Positions 8,282 through 17,795 of a stretch of DNA of 64,000 bases are shown one piece after another. The stretch is from the NCBI RefSeq assembly GCF_002019665.1, contig NZ_KV917375.1:2423175-2487174 (forward strand). Reading direction: 5' to 3'. A program made the translations under genes and the position numbers. This DNA comes from Sutcliffiella halmapala. Lineage in GTDB: Bacteria > Bacillota > Bacilli > Bacillales > Bacillaceae_I. The notes under the pieces were generated by a model. It did no database searches. It was not told where the DNA came from and was given only the letters and a program-made list of their open reading frames with translations. Each line of letters opens with the position of its first letter. Within the stretch, counting starts at the first letter, position 1.

Positions 8282-9059
8282 TAAATCACTTCAAAAGATT
8301 GAATACGAGATGGATTGGAAGGCTGAACGAACTGCCATCGCCCGTGAAAGATTTACTGAAAAGGTACAAAAGCAAAAAATGAAGCGAACATTGCGGAATT
8401 TATTTATGTATTCATCAAGTCTAGTAGTAGCTGCGACACTGTTACTCTATTTCTATCATACTGAGCTAAATACTCCTGATATATTCCAAAGAGAGAGCGT
8501 CAAAGCTACTGGTACCGAGAATGGAACGAAACTTTATGAAAGGAAAGTTGTTAATAAAACGTATAACACAGAAAGGTTAATATTAACGGAAAAGGGGAAG
8601 CAGCAACTAGTTTATCCGATAGAGGCTTATAAAAAAATAAACACCATCCTAGGAGAAGGTTCGGTAGGTGCAAATTTTGATAGGATATCAGGAAAAGAGG
8701 TTCTCCATTCAAGTGTATTTTATCAATCCTCCATTAGTAAGGATATCCATATTCATAATTCATACCATAATTCGACAGCAGAAGAGAGAATAAAAGTTTT
8801 TCTTCCACACCCTAAGTTTCCATCAAATTCTTATTCGACAGAAGTAGTGACGATTAACGGACACCAAGCTGTCATCCGCCAATCTAATCAAGACTATGGC
8901 GTGACAAGTATGAATATAGTAACAGATACTTATGAATATTATCTTTCTACTAGTCAAACGATGGAGGGTTTATCGGAAATAGAAAAGAAGGAAATTCGTG
9001 AAGAACTAATTCAACTAGCTAGTTTATTTATGTTTGAGAAAGAGAATGCGGAGTGGTGA
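8253..9059 (+). CDS. Putative membrane anti-sigma factor
   Basis: 268 residues with one membrane span at about 50-68 (LFMYSSSLVVAATLLLYFY). The N-terminal 45 residues are charged and cytoplasmic, and about 200 residues are predicted outside. It overlaps the upstream ECF sigma gene by 29 bases, is preceded by AAAGGAGG, and has the topology of an anti-sigma factor that holds its sigma at the membrane until an envelope signal arrives. No zinc-binding HxxxCxxC motif is visible, so it is not the classical ZAS type. The function is inferred from context and topology. Confidence 0.7.
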   Translation: MSKQEKSIYDKSLQKIEYEMDWKAERTAIARERFTEKVQKQKMKRTLRNLFMYSSSLVVAATLLLYFYHTELNTPDIFQRESVKATGTENGTKLYERKVVNKTYNTERLILTEKGKQQLVYPIEAYKKINTILGEGSVGANFDRISGKEVLHSSVFYQSSISKDIHIHNSYHNSTAEERIKVFLPHPKFPSNSYSTEVVTINGHQAVIRQSNQDYGVTSMNIVTDTYEYYLSTSQTMEGLSEIEKKEIREELIQLASLFMFEKENAEW

Positions 9060-9133
9060 TTTTCTTTCACTAATACATGCTTAGATAAATAAAAGGTTCG
9101 ATTTACAGGTACATTACTACTCATGCAAGCATA

Positions 9134-9177
9134 TGAACAGTCCGATTCTTCGATAAATGGACTGTTCATTTTTTTAT
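9134..9177 (+). terminator. Terminator of the sigma/anti-sigma operon
   Basis: TGAACAGTCC, 15-nt loop, GGACTGTTCA, then eight T. A perfect 10-bp stem. Confidence 0.9.
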
Positions 9178-9248
9178 GACAACCCTAACTCAATTTGGTA
9201 TTTATGTTAAAATAATAGATGGAATATTATGTGAAAAAGGGGTGTCGT

Positions 9249-9959
9249 ATGAATAATAGAGTGAAAGAAGCCTTTACTGAACTTGCCAATGATTATGAAC
9301 ATAATGTTGATACAAAGAATGTATATAACATTGATTATGAGAGACCCGCGATGATGAAACTACTTCCATCTGATTTAAAAGATTGGAACGTTCTTGATGC
9401 AGGGTGTGCAGCAGGCTGGTATACGCATCAATTAGTAAACCGTGGAGCAAAAGTAACGGCATCTGATATAAGTCGAGAAATGGTAGAAGCTACTAAAAGG
9501 CGAGTTGGGGAAACTGCGGAAGTTTTGTGTTTAGACTTAGAGGAGCGGCTTCCTTTTGAGGATCAATCTTTTGATCTAATTGTGAGTTCGCTTGTCCTTC
9601 ATTACGTAAAGGATTGGAGTAAAACATTTAGCGAGTTTCGACGAATATTAAAACCAAATGGGAGATTGCTTTTTTCCATACACCATCCGTTTATGGATAT
9701 TAAATTGTCGACAAATGATGATTACTTTGCTACTGAACTTATTGTTGATAAATGGAAAAGGCAAGAGAAAATGATTGAAGTCCCGTTTTATCGACGTCCT
9801 CTTCAAGTGGTAGTAAATGAAACACTTGAGTATTTTTCTATTGAGAAAATAATTGAGCCTCAACCTACGAAAGAATTTAAAGAAAAAGAGCCAGAGAAGT
9901 ATGTGGGACTAATGAAAAATCCTCATTTTATGATTATAAAAGCGTTGAGGAATTCATAA
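9249..9959 (+). CDS. Class I SAM-dependent methyltransferase
   Basis: 236 residues. Motif I VLDAGCAAGWYT (residues 48-59) binds S-adenosylmethionine; the acidic post-motif is TASDIS; motif II-like FDLIVSSLVLHYVKDW and LKPNGRLLFSIHHP follow. This is the Methyltransf_11/25 type acting on small molecules or unknown substrates. The first in-frame GTG/ATG is at 9219, but the ATG at 9249 has AAAAGGGGTG at good spacing. The gene is isolated between a terminator and repeat copy II, so context does not suggest the substrate. Confidence 0.85.
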   Translation: MNNRVKEAFTELANDYEHNVDTKNVYNIDYERPAMMKLLPSDLKDWNVLDAGCAAGWYTHQLVNRGAKVTASDISREMVEATKRRVGETAEVLCLDLEERLPFEDQSFDLIVSSLVLHYVKDWSKTFSEFRRILKPNGRLLFSIHHPFMDIKLSTNDDYFATELIVDKWKRQEKMIEVPFYRRPLQVVVNETLEYFSIEKIIEPQPTKEFKEKEPEKYVGLMKNPHFMIIKALRNS

Positions 9960-10035
9960 ATCAAAGAAAATCTTGATAACCTAACTATAGAGACTGGCAA
10001 ACTAATTGCTGATTTTTTAACGAAGGATACCACAT

Positions 10036-10241
10036 TAAAGACCCTGTAGATCTCCGTGCCAGGTGTTCGCTTTCCGCGGGCGGTCCGGGAGCCTCCTCGG
10101 CCCTAGCCTAGCGGCCTGCGGGGTCTCCCTTGTCCCTTCCTCCCGCAGGAGTCTCACACCTTGCACTCCAATCTACAGGGGGGACGGGTTAAGCCTGAAG
10201 CTTACAATCTAAATCTCCTTTTCATCCGGCTGGGGTCTTTA
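10036..10241. repeat. Palindromic intergenic element, copy II
   Basis: This occupies most of the 9960-10369 gap. Outer inverted repeat TAAAGACCC (10036-10044) / GGGTCTTTA (10233-10241); inner arms CCCTGTAGAT (10042-10051) and ATCTACAGGG (10171-10180); between them the same GC-rich blocks as copy I (CTTTCCGCGGG, GAGCCTCCTCGG, CCTGCGGGGTCTC, CTCCCGCAGGAGTCTC, TTGCACTCCAATC). Arms differ between copies while the middle is conserved. Confidence 0.8.
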
Positions 10242-10369
10242 TAGAGCTTATAACAGAACCTTAACTAAAGAACTGAAAGTCATCATTTATTTTGGTTACA
10301 TAGAATTATTGGTGGTACGTTAGTAACAAAATGTCTCGTTCTTCGTCTAAAATAATGGGGTGTTATTGG

Positions 10370-10786
10370 ATGATTAGATTGTTTTCAAAATTTGTTACTA
10401 TATTAGTTTGTCTATTATTAGGTGCTTGTTCTGATGCTAATTTAAAAAGTTCCAATTTTAATGTAGAGGAACAACATTCTGAAGAAATCACCATCATTAA
10501 AATGCATGATGGTGTCGTACCAGTTATTTTAACTGAGGAAAAAGCCATCACAACCATTCAAAATGTCATTGAAGGGGCAATCAAGCATCCAGGTATTGTA
10601 AATATGGCAAGTCCTCCTTACAAGATAAATATGGGAGATGAAATATTTTTCTTATGGACTGATCGAACTAATGGGACAACTGCTGGAATTATGAATGCTG
10701 AAGATACAAATACTATTTATACCTTGTCTGAAAATTTAACGAATCAAGTTAATGAATTACTACTTGAAAATAAATTATTAGATTAG
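10370..10786 (+). CDS. Small lipoprotein of unknown function
   Basis: 138 residues. The N-terminal signal MIRLFSKFVTILVCLLLGAC is a typical lipobox with Cys20, so the protein should be lipid-anchored outside the membrane. The remainder has no domain I recognise; it contains an EKAITTIQNVIEGAIKHPGIVNMA segment and a hydrophobic IFFLWTD strand. The start at 10370 follows GGGGTG; the longer frame from 10331 would put extra polar residues ahead of the signal peptide. It is followed by its own terminator. Confidence 0.75.
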   Translation: MIRLFSKFVTILVCLLLGACSDANLKSSNFNVEEQHSEEITIIKMHDGVVPVILTEEKAITTIQNVIEGAIKHPGIVNMASPPYKINMGDEIFFLWTDRTNGTTAGIMNAEDTNTIYTLSENLTNQVNELLLENKLLD

Positions 10787-10839
10787 ACCTATCATTGAAG
10801 TAAAACCGAGTAAGAAAAAAGCCACATATAAATAGAACT

Positions 10840-10872
10840 GGGTCAGAGTACAAAAAGCTCTGCCCCTTTTTT
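10840..10872 (+). terminator. Terminator after the lipoprotein gene
   Basis: GGGTCAGAG, loop TACAAAAAG, CTCTGCCCC, then TTTTTT. Confidence 0.8.
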
Positions 10873-11050
10873 ACATTCAAATACAAGTGCCTAGTTAGTT
10901 TTCGTTCTAATTCTTAAATTCGAACTACCAACTTCAAAAGTGAGAGAGAGAAATGAATTTTAGAGTAATAATAATTACTTTTAAACGAAAAAACCCTTGC
11001 TTTCTAAAGAAAAATCTATTACTGTTAAAAGTAAGAAAGGAGTGAAAAAT

Positions 11051-12097
11051 TTGGAAAACTTACGATTAAATGTTGCGCTTCTTAGAAGACGTGTCCCAAA
11101 TTTAACGAGTGCAGCAAAAACAGTTGGTTTACGTCCTGCGACAGTATCCAATCTGTGTACAGGGAAAATCCCAGTTGGAAGGTCAGAGGTTCGTACTTTA
11201 GTTGCTTTAGCGGAATTAGCTGGATGTAGTCTAGATGAGTTGATTATTAGAGGGGAGAAGGTAGAGATGATTGAAACGAAAATTAAATCATTAGATCTTT
11301 TTGCACCATTAACGAAAGGAGGAACAAATGGTTTAGTGGCAAGGCCTGGAATGGGTCAGCTTGTATTACTTGCCGAACTTTTCTATCGCTTAAAGAAAGA
11401 CGGATTTACAACAATGTTATTAAAGCCTGAAGGGAATTTTCCAGAAGTGAATGATATTGTGGGAGAAATGGAACTTATTACGAATTCCATCGAAGAAAGC
11501 TATGAAAAGCTCGTAGCTTTGGGGAACAGAAAAGAAGTCGCATTTGCAGCAGATCGCAGTCATGTTGTATCTGGCAAAATCCAAGAATTACAAGAAAAAC
11601 TCGAAAATGTAGGAATACAATCCGTCACAACATTCCTAGTCGACTTAAGCGGAGAGGTTGTCGATGAGGATTTGCCGTATGGACCTCTTGAAACACTTTG
11701 GCAATTTGATGCAGATCTTGCAGCAAGACAAAAATTTCCCGCAGTTAACCCTTTATACTCCACATCTTCGGTCCTTGAAGGGGCTCATCTAGATCAACAT
11801 CATCTTACTATTCAACAACGAGCTCAGAAACTCTTACGCCGCTATCGTGAACTGCGATCCCTAGTTCAAGTGAAGGGGATGGAGCTAATTCCTCAATCTG
11901 AGCTACAAACATTTAAGCGAGGAGAACGCTTAGAAGCCTATTTAACACAGCCTTTTTATGTAGCAGAACAATTTTCTGGCAAAAAAGGCGAATCCGTCAG
12001 CCTAAAAGACACGTTAGAGGACGTAAGAAAAATCCTCGACGGCATGATGGATTCTGTAGAAGTCGCATCGCTCCAATATGTTGGAGCAATTAAATAA
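11051..12097 (+). CDS. HTH protein fused to a degenerate F1-ATPase beta-like domain
   Basis: 348 residues from a TTG start preceded by AAAGGAG at 8-base spacing. Residues 1-70 form a Cro/C1-type helix-turn-helix ([20 protein letters not shown]). Residues 75-340 follow the ATP synthase beta subunit: [20 protein letters not shown] aligns with [34 protein letters not shown] with YPAVDPLDSTSR, and [24 protein letters not shown] with [24 protein letters not shown]. The P-loop has become ARPGMGQLV, with the Walker Lys and Thr replaced by Gln103 and Leu104, and the DELSEED loop is lost. It is therefore probably a DNA-binding regulator with a non-catalytic AtpD-like sensor or oligomerisation domain. 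Neighbours give no functional hint; it is monocistronic with a terminator. Confidence 0.8.
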   Translation: [348 protein letters not shown]

Positions 12098-12110
12098 GTA
12101 GTGCACAGGA

Positions 12111-12143
12111 AGACTTCGGATAAATTTTCCGAAGTTTTTTTCT
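12111..12143 (+). terminator. Terminator after the HTH/AtpD-like gene
   Basis: ACTTCGGA, short loop TAAATT, TTCCGAAGT and seven T. Confidence 0.85.
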
Positions 12144-12276
12144 TGTCAATGATTTCTAAAATACAAGGTAGATAGTTGCAATAATAGAACAGTTTTTGCT
12201 ATAGTAGTATGTTGTATGTTCTTTTCAGAAATACACATTAGATAAATATACTCATAAAAGGTACTGGTGATAAAAA

Positions 12277-13242
12277 ATGAATCAAGAATATAGAGTGTTA
12301 TTGTATTATAAATATGTTGAAATCGAAAACGCTGAAGAGTTTACACAGTCTCATCTTGAATTTTGTCAGCAATTAGGCCTAAAGGGGCGCGTTTTAATTG
12401 CAAGTGAAGGAATAAATGGGACAGTTTCCGGAACGATAGAACAAACAGATGCTTATATTAGCCATATGAACGCAAACCCACTTTTTGCGGATATGATCTA
12501 TAAAATTGACGAGGTTACTGAACACGCGTTTAAGAAGATGAAAGTTCGTTTCAGACCTGAACTTGTTACACTTCGCCTTGAAAATGATGTAGACCCTAAT
12601 AAAACGACTGGAAAACATCTAAAACCAAAAGAATTCTTCGAAGCAATGCAGCAGGAAGATACCGTTGTCATAGATGCAAGAAATGATTATGAATTCGATC
12701 TTGGTCACTTTAGAGGATCAGTGCGACCAGATATTAATACATTCAAGGAATTGCCTCAATGGATTAAAGAAAACAAGGAACAATTTGAGGGAAAAAAAAT
12801 ATTAACGTATTGTACAGGTGGCGTACGTTGTGAAAAGTTCTCAGGATGGTTATTAGACGAAGGTTTTGAGGATGTTTCACAGCTTGACGGTGGTATTGTT
12901 ACCTATGGTAAGGACCCTGAAGTACAGGGGGCATTATGGGACGGGCAATGTTATGTATTTGACGAGCGTATCAGTGTTCAGATTAACCAAAAAGAGCATG
13001 TTATTGTTGGAAGAGACCACTTCTCTGGAGAACCTTGTGAGCGATATGTGAACTGTGCAAATCCAGAATGTAACAAAAAGATTCTTAGCTCTGAGGAGAA
13101 CGAGCATCGTTATTTACGCAGCTGCTCCGCTGAATGTAGAGCACATTCGCGTAACCGTTATATCCAAGAGCATAATTTGACGGAAGAAGAAGTACAAGAA
13201 AGATTACAAGCTATCAAGGAAGAAGAAGCACAGGTGAATTAA
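12277..13242 (+). CDS. trhO: tRNA uridine(34) 5-hydroxylase TrhO (rhodanese family)
   Basis: 321 residues. An N-terminal acylphosphatase-like domain ([34 protein letters not shown]) is followed by a rhodanese domain with active loop CTGGVRC starting at Cys179 and [17 protein letters not shown]. The C-terminal region carries a Cys-rich tail ([10 protein letters not shown] ... CSAEC). This is the TrhO/YbfQ/YceA arrangement; the enzyme makes 5-hydroxyuridine at the wobble position of tRNA. The ATG at 12277 is the first in frame. Monocistronic, terminator at 13309. Confidence 0.93.
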   Translation: MNQEYRVLLYYKYVEIENAEEFTQSHLEFCQQLGLKGRVLIASEGINGTVSGTIEQTDAYISHMNANPLFADMIYKIDEVTEHAFKKMKVRFRPELVTLRLENDVDPNKTTGKHLKPKEFFEAMQQEDTVVIDARNDYEFDLGHFRGSVRPDINTFKELPQWIKENKEQFEGKKILTYCTGGVRCEKFSGWLLDEGFEDVSQLDGGIVTYGKDPEVQGALWDGQCYVFDERISVQINQKEHVIVGRDHFSGEPCERYVNCANPECNKKILSSEENEHRYLRSCSAECRAHSRNRYIQEHNLTEEEVQERLQAIKEEEAQVN

Positions 13243-13308
13243 TCACTTACTATTATCCACCCCCCGTAGAAAGCGGAGACTGGATTGAAATCATACAAAG
13301 CAAAAAAT

Positions 13309-13346
13309 AAAACGGGCTCAGATAAACTCTGAGCCCGTTTTATTTT
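13309..13346 (+). terminator. Terminator after trhO
   Basis: AAAACGGGCTCAGA, short loop, TCTGAGCCCGTTTTATTTT. A perfect stem with U-tract. Confidence 0.9.
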
Positions 13347-13517
13347 AAATCATTAATATATACTAAGTCTTTCAAAATTGAAATTTCAGAATATTTATTC
13401 TAGTATTATAATACAAGGTTTGATTCTCCCGCAATCCAATGATAAAAAGTTTTGGATACTTCCCTCTTAGGAATAGAATTATAAGAAGAGCATGACTAAT
13501 TGAAAGGACGGGTGATC

Positions 13518-14915
13518 ATGGAATATCGCATCGAAAAAGATACAATGGGTGAAATTAAGGTTGCAAAGGACCGATTATGGGGTGCACAAACGCAAAGAAG
13601 TACGGAGAATTTTGCAATTGGTACAGAAACAATGCCTTTTGAAATGATCCAAGCGTTTGCTTTATTGAAAAAAGGGGCAGCAGTTGCAAATTATAAATTG
13701 GGGAAGCTTTCCCTTGAGAAAACAGAAGCTATTACACTGGCTTGTGAAGAAATCTTACAAGAAAAATGGAATGACCATTTTCCACTAGTCGTGTGGCAAA
13801 CTGGAAGTGGAACTCAATCGAACATGAATTTAAACGAAGTAATTGCTAATCGTGGGAATCAAATACTTAAAGAAAGAGGATATGATGAAAGTCTACACCC
13901 TAATGATGATGTGAATATGTCGCAAAGCTCAAATGATACGTTTCCTACTGCACTCCATATAGCAGGTGTTTTAGCTGTTGAAGATCAGTTAATTCCCGCA
14001 CTCTCCATGTTGAAGGAAACATTTGAAAACAAGTCGAAAAGCTTTGATAACGTTATTAAGATAGGAAGAACTCACTTACAAGATGCAACTCCACTAACTT
14101 TAGGACAAGAAATTAGCGGCTGGCATCATATGCTCCAAAAGAATGAAAGTATGTTAAAGGAAAGTATTCCTTATATGAAAGAACTTGCGATTGGTGGGAC
14201 AGCAGTTGGCACTGGCTTGAATGCACATCCGGACTTTGGGGGGATGGTGGCAGAAGAGATTAGCTTATATACAGGAAAAATCTTTACTTCCGCTACAAAT
14301 AAATTTCACGCTCTTACCAGCCACGATCAAACCGTTTATGTACATGGCGCACTAAAAGCACTTGCGGCAGATTTGATGAAAATTGCTAATGATATAAGAT
14401 GGCTAGCAAGTGGACCGCGAAGTGGTATTGGAGAAATTTTCATTCCGGAAAATGAACCAGGAAGCTCGATCATGCCAGGTAAAGTAAATCCGACACAAAG
14501 TGAAGCGATAACTATGGTGGCTACTCAAGTAATGGGCAATGACGTAACAATTGGAATCGCTGCTAGTCAGGGGAATTTCGAATTAAATGTATTTAAGCCT
14601 GTCATTATTTATAACTTTCTTCAATCAACAAGGCTGTTAGCTGATTCGATGAGAAGTTTTAATGATAAATGCGCTATCGGGATTGAACCCAACTATAATA
14701 AAATAGAGCATAATTTACAAAATTCTCTTATGCTGGTAACAGCTTTAAACCCTCATATTGGCTATGAAAATGCCGCAAAAATCGCAAAGCTTGCATATAA
14801 TGAAGGAATTACATTGAAAGAAGCTGCAGTAAAAACAGGGTTGTTAACAGAAGAGGAGTTCACTGCTAAGGTTAATCCAGCTGATATGATTGGATTAAAG
14901 AGGGATGATACATGA
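13518..14915 (+). CDS. fumC: Class II fumarate hydratase
   Basis: A 465-residue fumarase of the TCA cycle (fumarate to malate), cytosolic and homotetrameric. Family signatures are present: [52 protein letters not shown], and the lyase loop [11 protein letters not shown] near residues 315-325 with the catalytic Ser. The ATG at 13518 follows AAAGGA; the frame start at 13500 is TTG without a ribosome site. Genes on each side are unrelated. Confidence 0.96.
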   Translation: MEYRIEKDTMGEIKVAKDRLWGAQTQRSTENFAIGTETMPFEMIQAFALLKKGAAVANYKLGKLSLEKTEAITLACEEILQEKWNDHFPLVVWQTGSGTQSNMNLNEVIANRGNQILKERGYDESLHPNDDVNMSQSSNDTFPTALHIAGVLAVEDQLIPALSMLKETFENKSKSFDNVIKIGRTHLQDATPLTLGQEISGWHHMLQKNESMLKESIPYMKELAIGGTAVGTGLNAHPDFGGMVAEEISLYTGKIFTSATNKFHALTSHDQTVYVHGALKALAADLMKIANDIRWLASGPRSGIGEIFIPENEPGSSIMPGKVNPTQSEAITMVATQVMGNDVTIGIAASQGNFELNVFKPVIIYNFLQSTRLLADSMRSFNDKCAIGIEPNYNKIEHNLQNSLMLVTALNPHIGYENAAKIAKLAYNEGITLKEAAVKTGLLTEEEFTAKVNPADMIGLKRDDT

Positions 14916-14984
14916 TTTGGAAGTGGAAATGAACAATAGTCAGTTGAATAATTGGGGTGGAGGTCCGCCGTATATAGGATAAAA

Positions 14985-15036
14985 GGAGGCGGAAGACCAC
15001 CACGAATAACTAATGGTCTTCTGCTTCCTATTTTTC
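14985..15036. terminator. Terminator between fumC and the convergent small gene
   Basis: GGAGGCGGAAGACCA (14985-14999) pairs with TGGTCTTCTGCTTCC (15014-15028), followed by TATTTTT. The right arm overlaps the last codon of the minus-strand gene. Confidence 0.85.
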
Positions 15037-15354
15037 GATAAATTCTCCTTCACTTATCTTTTCTATTTTCTCGACAAACATCTGAAACACTTTTCTTTTT
15101 TCATCTAATTCTTTAATATATTGTTTAAGTTCATTGAATTTTTCTTCATATGGTCGGTGATAAGTGTCTTTAATTGTATTGATAATTTCATCATTTATTG
15201 TAGATTGAATGACTTGTTTGGTTATGCTGAATTTAATGGAGTAAAGTTGTAAATCACATTTAACCTTCTCGTATTCTTCATCTATTTCCTTTTTCTGAGT
15301 TAATATTTCTTCTTTCCATTCTCTTAATGATTGCCTTACATATGTTGATTTCAT
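15028..15354 (-). CDS. Small coiled-coil protein of unknown function
   Basis: 108 residues, highly charged, with long heptad-like helices (EWKEEILTQKKEIDEEYEKV and KFNELKQYIKELDEKRKVF), so a coiled coil is likely. There is no signal peptide or membrane span. The ATG at 15354 has GGAGGAG eight bases upstream; a TTG nine bases earlier would sit on the ribosome site. I do not recognise a family. It converges on fumC and shares its terminator. Confidence 0.65.
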   Translation of the reverse strand: MKSTYVRQSLREWKEEILTQKKEIDEEYEKVKCDLQLYSIKFSITKQVIQSTINDEIINTIKDTYHRPYEEKFNELKQYIKELDEKRKVFQMFVEKIEKISEGEFIEK

Positions 15355-15557
15355 CAACCTCAACTCCTCCGTAAGATGTATAACAATAATCAGGACAAAA
15401 TGAATACATGTAATGAATTCATACTAATACACTATTAAACAGAACTCTTTATTTTCTGGGGGTATTTTAAAAGATAATTATTTTTTCATGACCCGTATCT
15501 TTTCAATATCTTTAAAACGTTAATATATTGAGTGGTGTTAAAGGAGTGAACAAAACG

Positions 15558-16256
15558 ATGACGGAACGACAAAGAGCAGAAATAGCCAACGATTTAGCGG
15601 AAGAACAATTACTAAATAAGTACAAAAAGCTACTACAATACTGTTTTTTTCTAACGCGAAATGAATGGGATGGAAATGATCTTGCCCAAGAAACCTTTGC
15701 TAAGATTTTATATAAATACAGACAAAGCTCCATTATTAGTACAAAACTACTTCAGAAAACAGCTTATCACCATTGGATCGATACAACACGTAAAAGAAAA
15801 AGGGAAGAATTGTTGGAAGAAGTTGAAGAGCAAGCTTCTTTTGATAAAGTGGAAGATCCATTTATCATTAATGACCTACTTTTAAAGATATTAACACCGA
15901 AGCAAGCGGTTACGTTTCTCTTGAAGGAAGCATTTCATTATAAGTCCAATGAGATTGCGGAAATTTTGCAAATGTCAGAAGGATCGATTAAATCCATCAT
16001 TCATCGTTATAAAAGTCGACTCAAAAAGGGAGATTGGGATGATGAGAGCTTAATCATCAATTCTTTCTGGGAAGAGGAGGAATTTGAGTGGATAACTCAC
16101 TTAATGAATACGAGTATCCGTACTCAAGATCCTTCCATATTAATTAAAGCAATCCCATCAATCCAATCGTTAAAGCCGAATGCTCCAGTTCTCTTGCATC
16201 ATCATCGTTCTGCTCGTTCCCAGACTCCTCGTTGTCTATTAAATGCTGCGGCATAG
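15558..16256 (+). CDS. Sigma-70-family-like factor with C-terminal extension
   Basis: 232 residues. A region-2-like helix pair (YKKLLQYCFFLTRNEWDGND, LAQETFAKILYKYRQ, LQKTAYHHWIDTTRKRKRE) is followed by a region-4 HTH (LTPKQAVTFLLKEAFHYKS, EIAEILQMSEGSIKSIIHRY). A further 65 or so residues, not typical of short ECF factors, follow and end in CLLNAAA. AAAGGAGTG lies upstream of the ATG at 15558. The gene ends only 28 bases before clpP, so the pair is probably one transcript. The hydrophobic Ala-rich C terminus resembles ClpX-type degrons, suggesting the neighbouring protease could control its level; that is inference. Confidence 0.75.
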   Translation: MTERQRAEIANDLAEEQLLNKYKKLLQYCFFLTRNEWDGNDLAQETFAKILYKYRQSSIISTKLLQKTAYHHWIDTTRKRKREELLEEVEEQASFDKVEDPFIINDLLLKILTPKQAVTFLLKEAFHYKSNEIAEILQMSEGSIKSIIHRYKSRLKKGDWDDESLIINSFWEEEEFEWITHLMNTSIRTQDPSILIKAIPSIQSLKPNAPVLLHHHRSARSQTPRCLLNAAA

Positions 16257-16284
16257 GTAGTAAAATAAGAAGGAGGAATTTAAA

Positions 16285-16866
16285 ATGAACACGATCCCAT
16301 ATGTTATTGAGCAATCCAGCAAGGGGGAACGCTCCTATGATATATACTCTCGCTTGTTAAAAGATCGCATTATTATGCTTGGAGACGAAATAAACGAACA
16401 AATAGCAAACAGTGTCGTTGCACAACTGTTATTTTTAGCAGCCGATGATCCTGAAAAAGATATTTCCATATATATTAATAGTCCTGGAGGCTCCACTTCA
16501 GCTGGTTTTGCCATTCTTGATACGATGAATTATATTAAACCAGATGTCAGAACCATTTGTATTGGGATGGCGGCCTCATTCGGCGCCCTTCTATTGATGG
16601 CAGGAACAAAAGGGAAACGCCTTGCACTTCCGAATAGTGAAATAATGATTCACCAGCCGTTAGGCGGTGCCAGAGGGCAAGCAACCGATATCGAAATATC
16701 TGCTCGCAGAATTTTAAAACTAAAAGAGGATACGAACAAATTAATTTCAGAATTAACTGGACAGCCGGTTGAAAAGGTTGAACGTGATACAGATCGCGAT
16801 AATTTTATGACAGCCGAAGAAGCAAAATCTTATGGAATTGTAGATGAAATTATAAAAAACACGTGA
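16285..16866 (+). CDS. clpP: ATP-dependent Clp protease proteolytic subunit, ClpP1-like paralogue
   Basis: 193 residues with the complete serine protease triad: Ser98 (IGMAASFGA), His123 (IMIHQPLGG) and Asp172 (DTDRDNF). ClpP forms a 14-mer barrel fed by ClpX or ClpC. Compared with the main bacillary ClpP, this protein has [40 protein letters not shown] and [10 protein letters not shown], the version I associate with the second ClpP of the B. cereus group, so it is probably an extra copy and not the housekeeping one. AGAAGGAGG precedes the ATG. It follows the sigma-like gene by 28 bases and has its own terminator. Confidence 0.93.
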   Translation: MNTIPYVIEQSSKGERSYDIYSRLLKDRIIMLGDEINEQIANSVVAQLLFLAADDPEKDISIYINSPGGSTSAGFAILDTMNYIKPDVRTICIGMAASFGALLLMAGTKGKRLALPNSEIMIHQPLGGARGQATDIEISARRILKLKEDTNKLISELTGQPVEKVERDTDRDNFMTAEEAKSYGIVDEIIKNT

Positions 16867-16943
16867 GAAAGCTGAGGAAATGACTAGTTTATTTTTGGGT
16901 AAAAAGTGTGATTCACAACCGAGTAAAATGAGCTGTAGTAGAG

Positions 16944-16977
16944 AAAACGCAGAAGTTTTAGTAACTTCTGCGTTTTG
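16944..16977 (+). terminator. Terminator of the sigma-clpP unit
   Basis: AAAACGCAGAAGTT, loop TTAGT, AACTTCTGCGTTTT. A perfect 14-bp stem. Confidence 0.88.
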
Positions 16978-16992
16978 CATTCATATATACGA

Positions 16993-17382
16993 TTAAGGAT
17001 TTACTTTTGATATAACATACATATCATTTTTCAATGAGTATTGAAGTTTATACTCCTTGCCTACTTCAAATTGGGAACAAAAATCTTCCACATCATGCTT
17101 GTCCTTATTTACATAAACGTATTCGGCATCAACGTTTTCTTCTTTGATTGTGCATGCATATTCGTTGTTGTAACTTGATGCTTGGACATTACCTACGATA
17201 ATAGATTTCTCTCTCGGTATCTTGTTGAATGACATTGCAGCCCCGAAGAACACAAGTCCAATAATTAGGCCAATGACACTTTTTTTCTTGTCCGTTTTTA
17301 CAAAGAAACTGAATAAACAAAACCCTATAAAACCAATTGAAACTGCGTATAAAACAAGTGTCAGGTAGTAAAGATAACCCAT
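16993..17382 (-). CDS. Membrane protein of unknown function with extracytoplasmic domain
   Basis: 129 residues. Two hydrophobic spans (about 6-28 and 34-52) are joined by a short KTDKKK loop, then about 75 polar residues (KIPREKSIIVGNVQASSYNNEY) likely outside the cell. No family recognised. The ATG is preceded by GGGGGAGAG on the minus strand. It converges on clpP and is otherwise isolated. Confidence 0.65.
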   Translation of the reverse strand: MGYLYYLTLVLYAVSIGFIGFCLFSFFVKTDKKKSVIGLIIGLVFFGAAMSFNKIPREKSIIVGNVQASSYNNEYACTIKEENVDAEYVYVNKDKHDVEDFCSQFEVGKEYKLQYSLKNDMYVISKVNP

Positions 17383-17746
17383 TTTAACTCTCCCCCTTCG
17401 ACTAGTAGATAATAAGTTATACGAATATGAACCTATAAAGTTTCATAATCCAATTTCTAGTCGTTTTTTTTACATTTACCATTACTAGTTTAATATAAAA
17501 TTCCATTTAACCTTATGAATACTCAAAAAATAATACAAGTTATTTTCCTTGGCTAATCTTAGATTAATTATATCGTTCCAATCAAGCGCACTTTCTGTAA
17601 TACCCAATCTTTGTGCTGGTGTCTTGGATACGGTCTCTCCGTCTTCCTCAAGTACCCTCTAAGCAATTCGATCTATTCTAACAACCGGAGATTATGTGAA
17701 ATAATCCCCAAATATATATTATTTAAAAAATTCTTTCAATTATTCG
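17383..17746. other. AT-rich gap, no gene recognised
   Basis: This stretch separates the divergent membrane-protein gene and the S-box operon. I see no plausible gene, tRNA or repeat. It ends at the operon promoter. Confidence 0.6.
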
Positions 17747-17774
17747 TTGACAATACCTATAAGTATGGTAGGAT
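17747..17774 (+). promoter_or_regulatory. Promoter of the sulfate assimilation operon
   Basis: A consensus -35 TTGACA (17747-17752) and -10 TAGGAT (17769-17774) with a 16-bp spacer. The predicted start near 17781 lies just ahead of the riboswitch. Confidence 0.65.
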
Positions 17775-17795
17775 TAATTTCAACAATAAATATCG

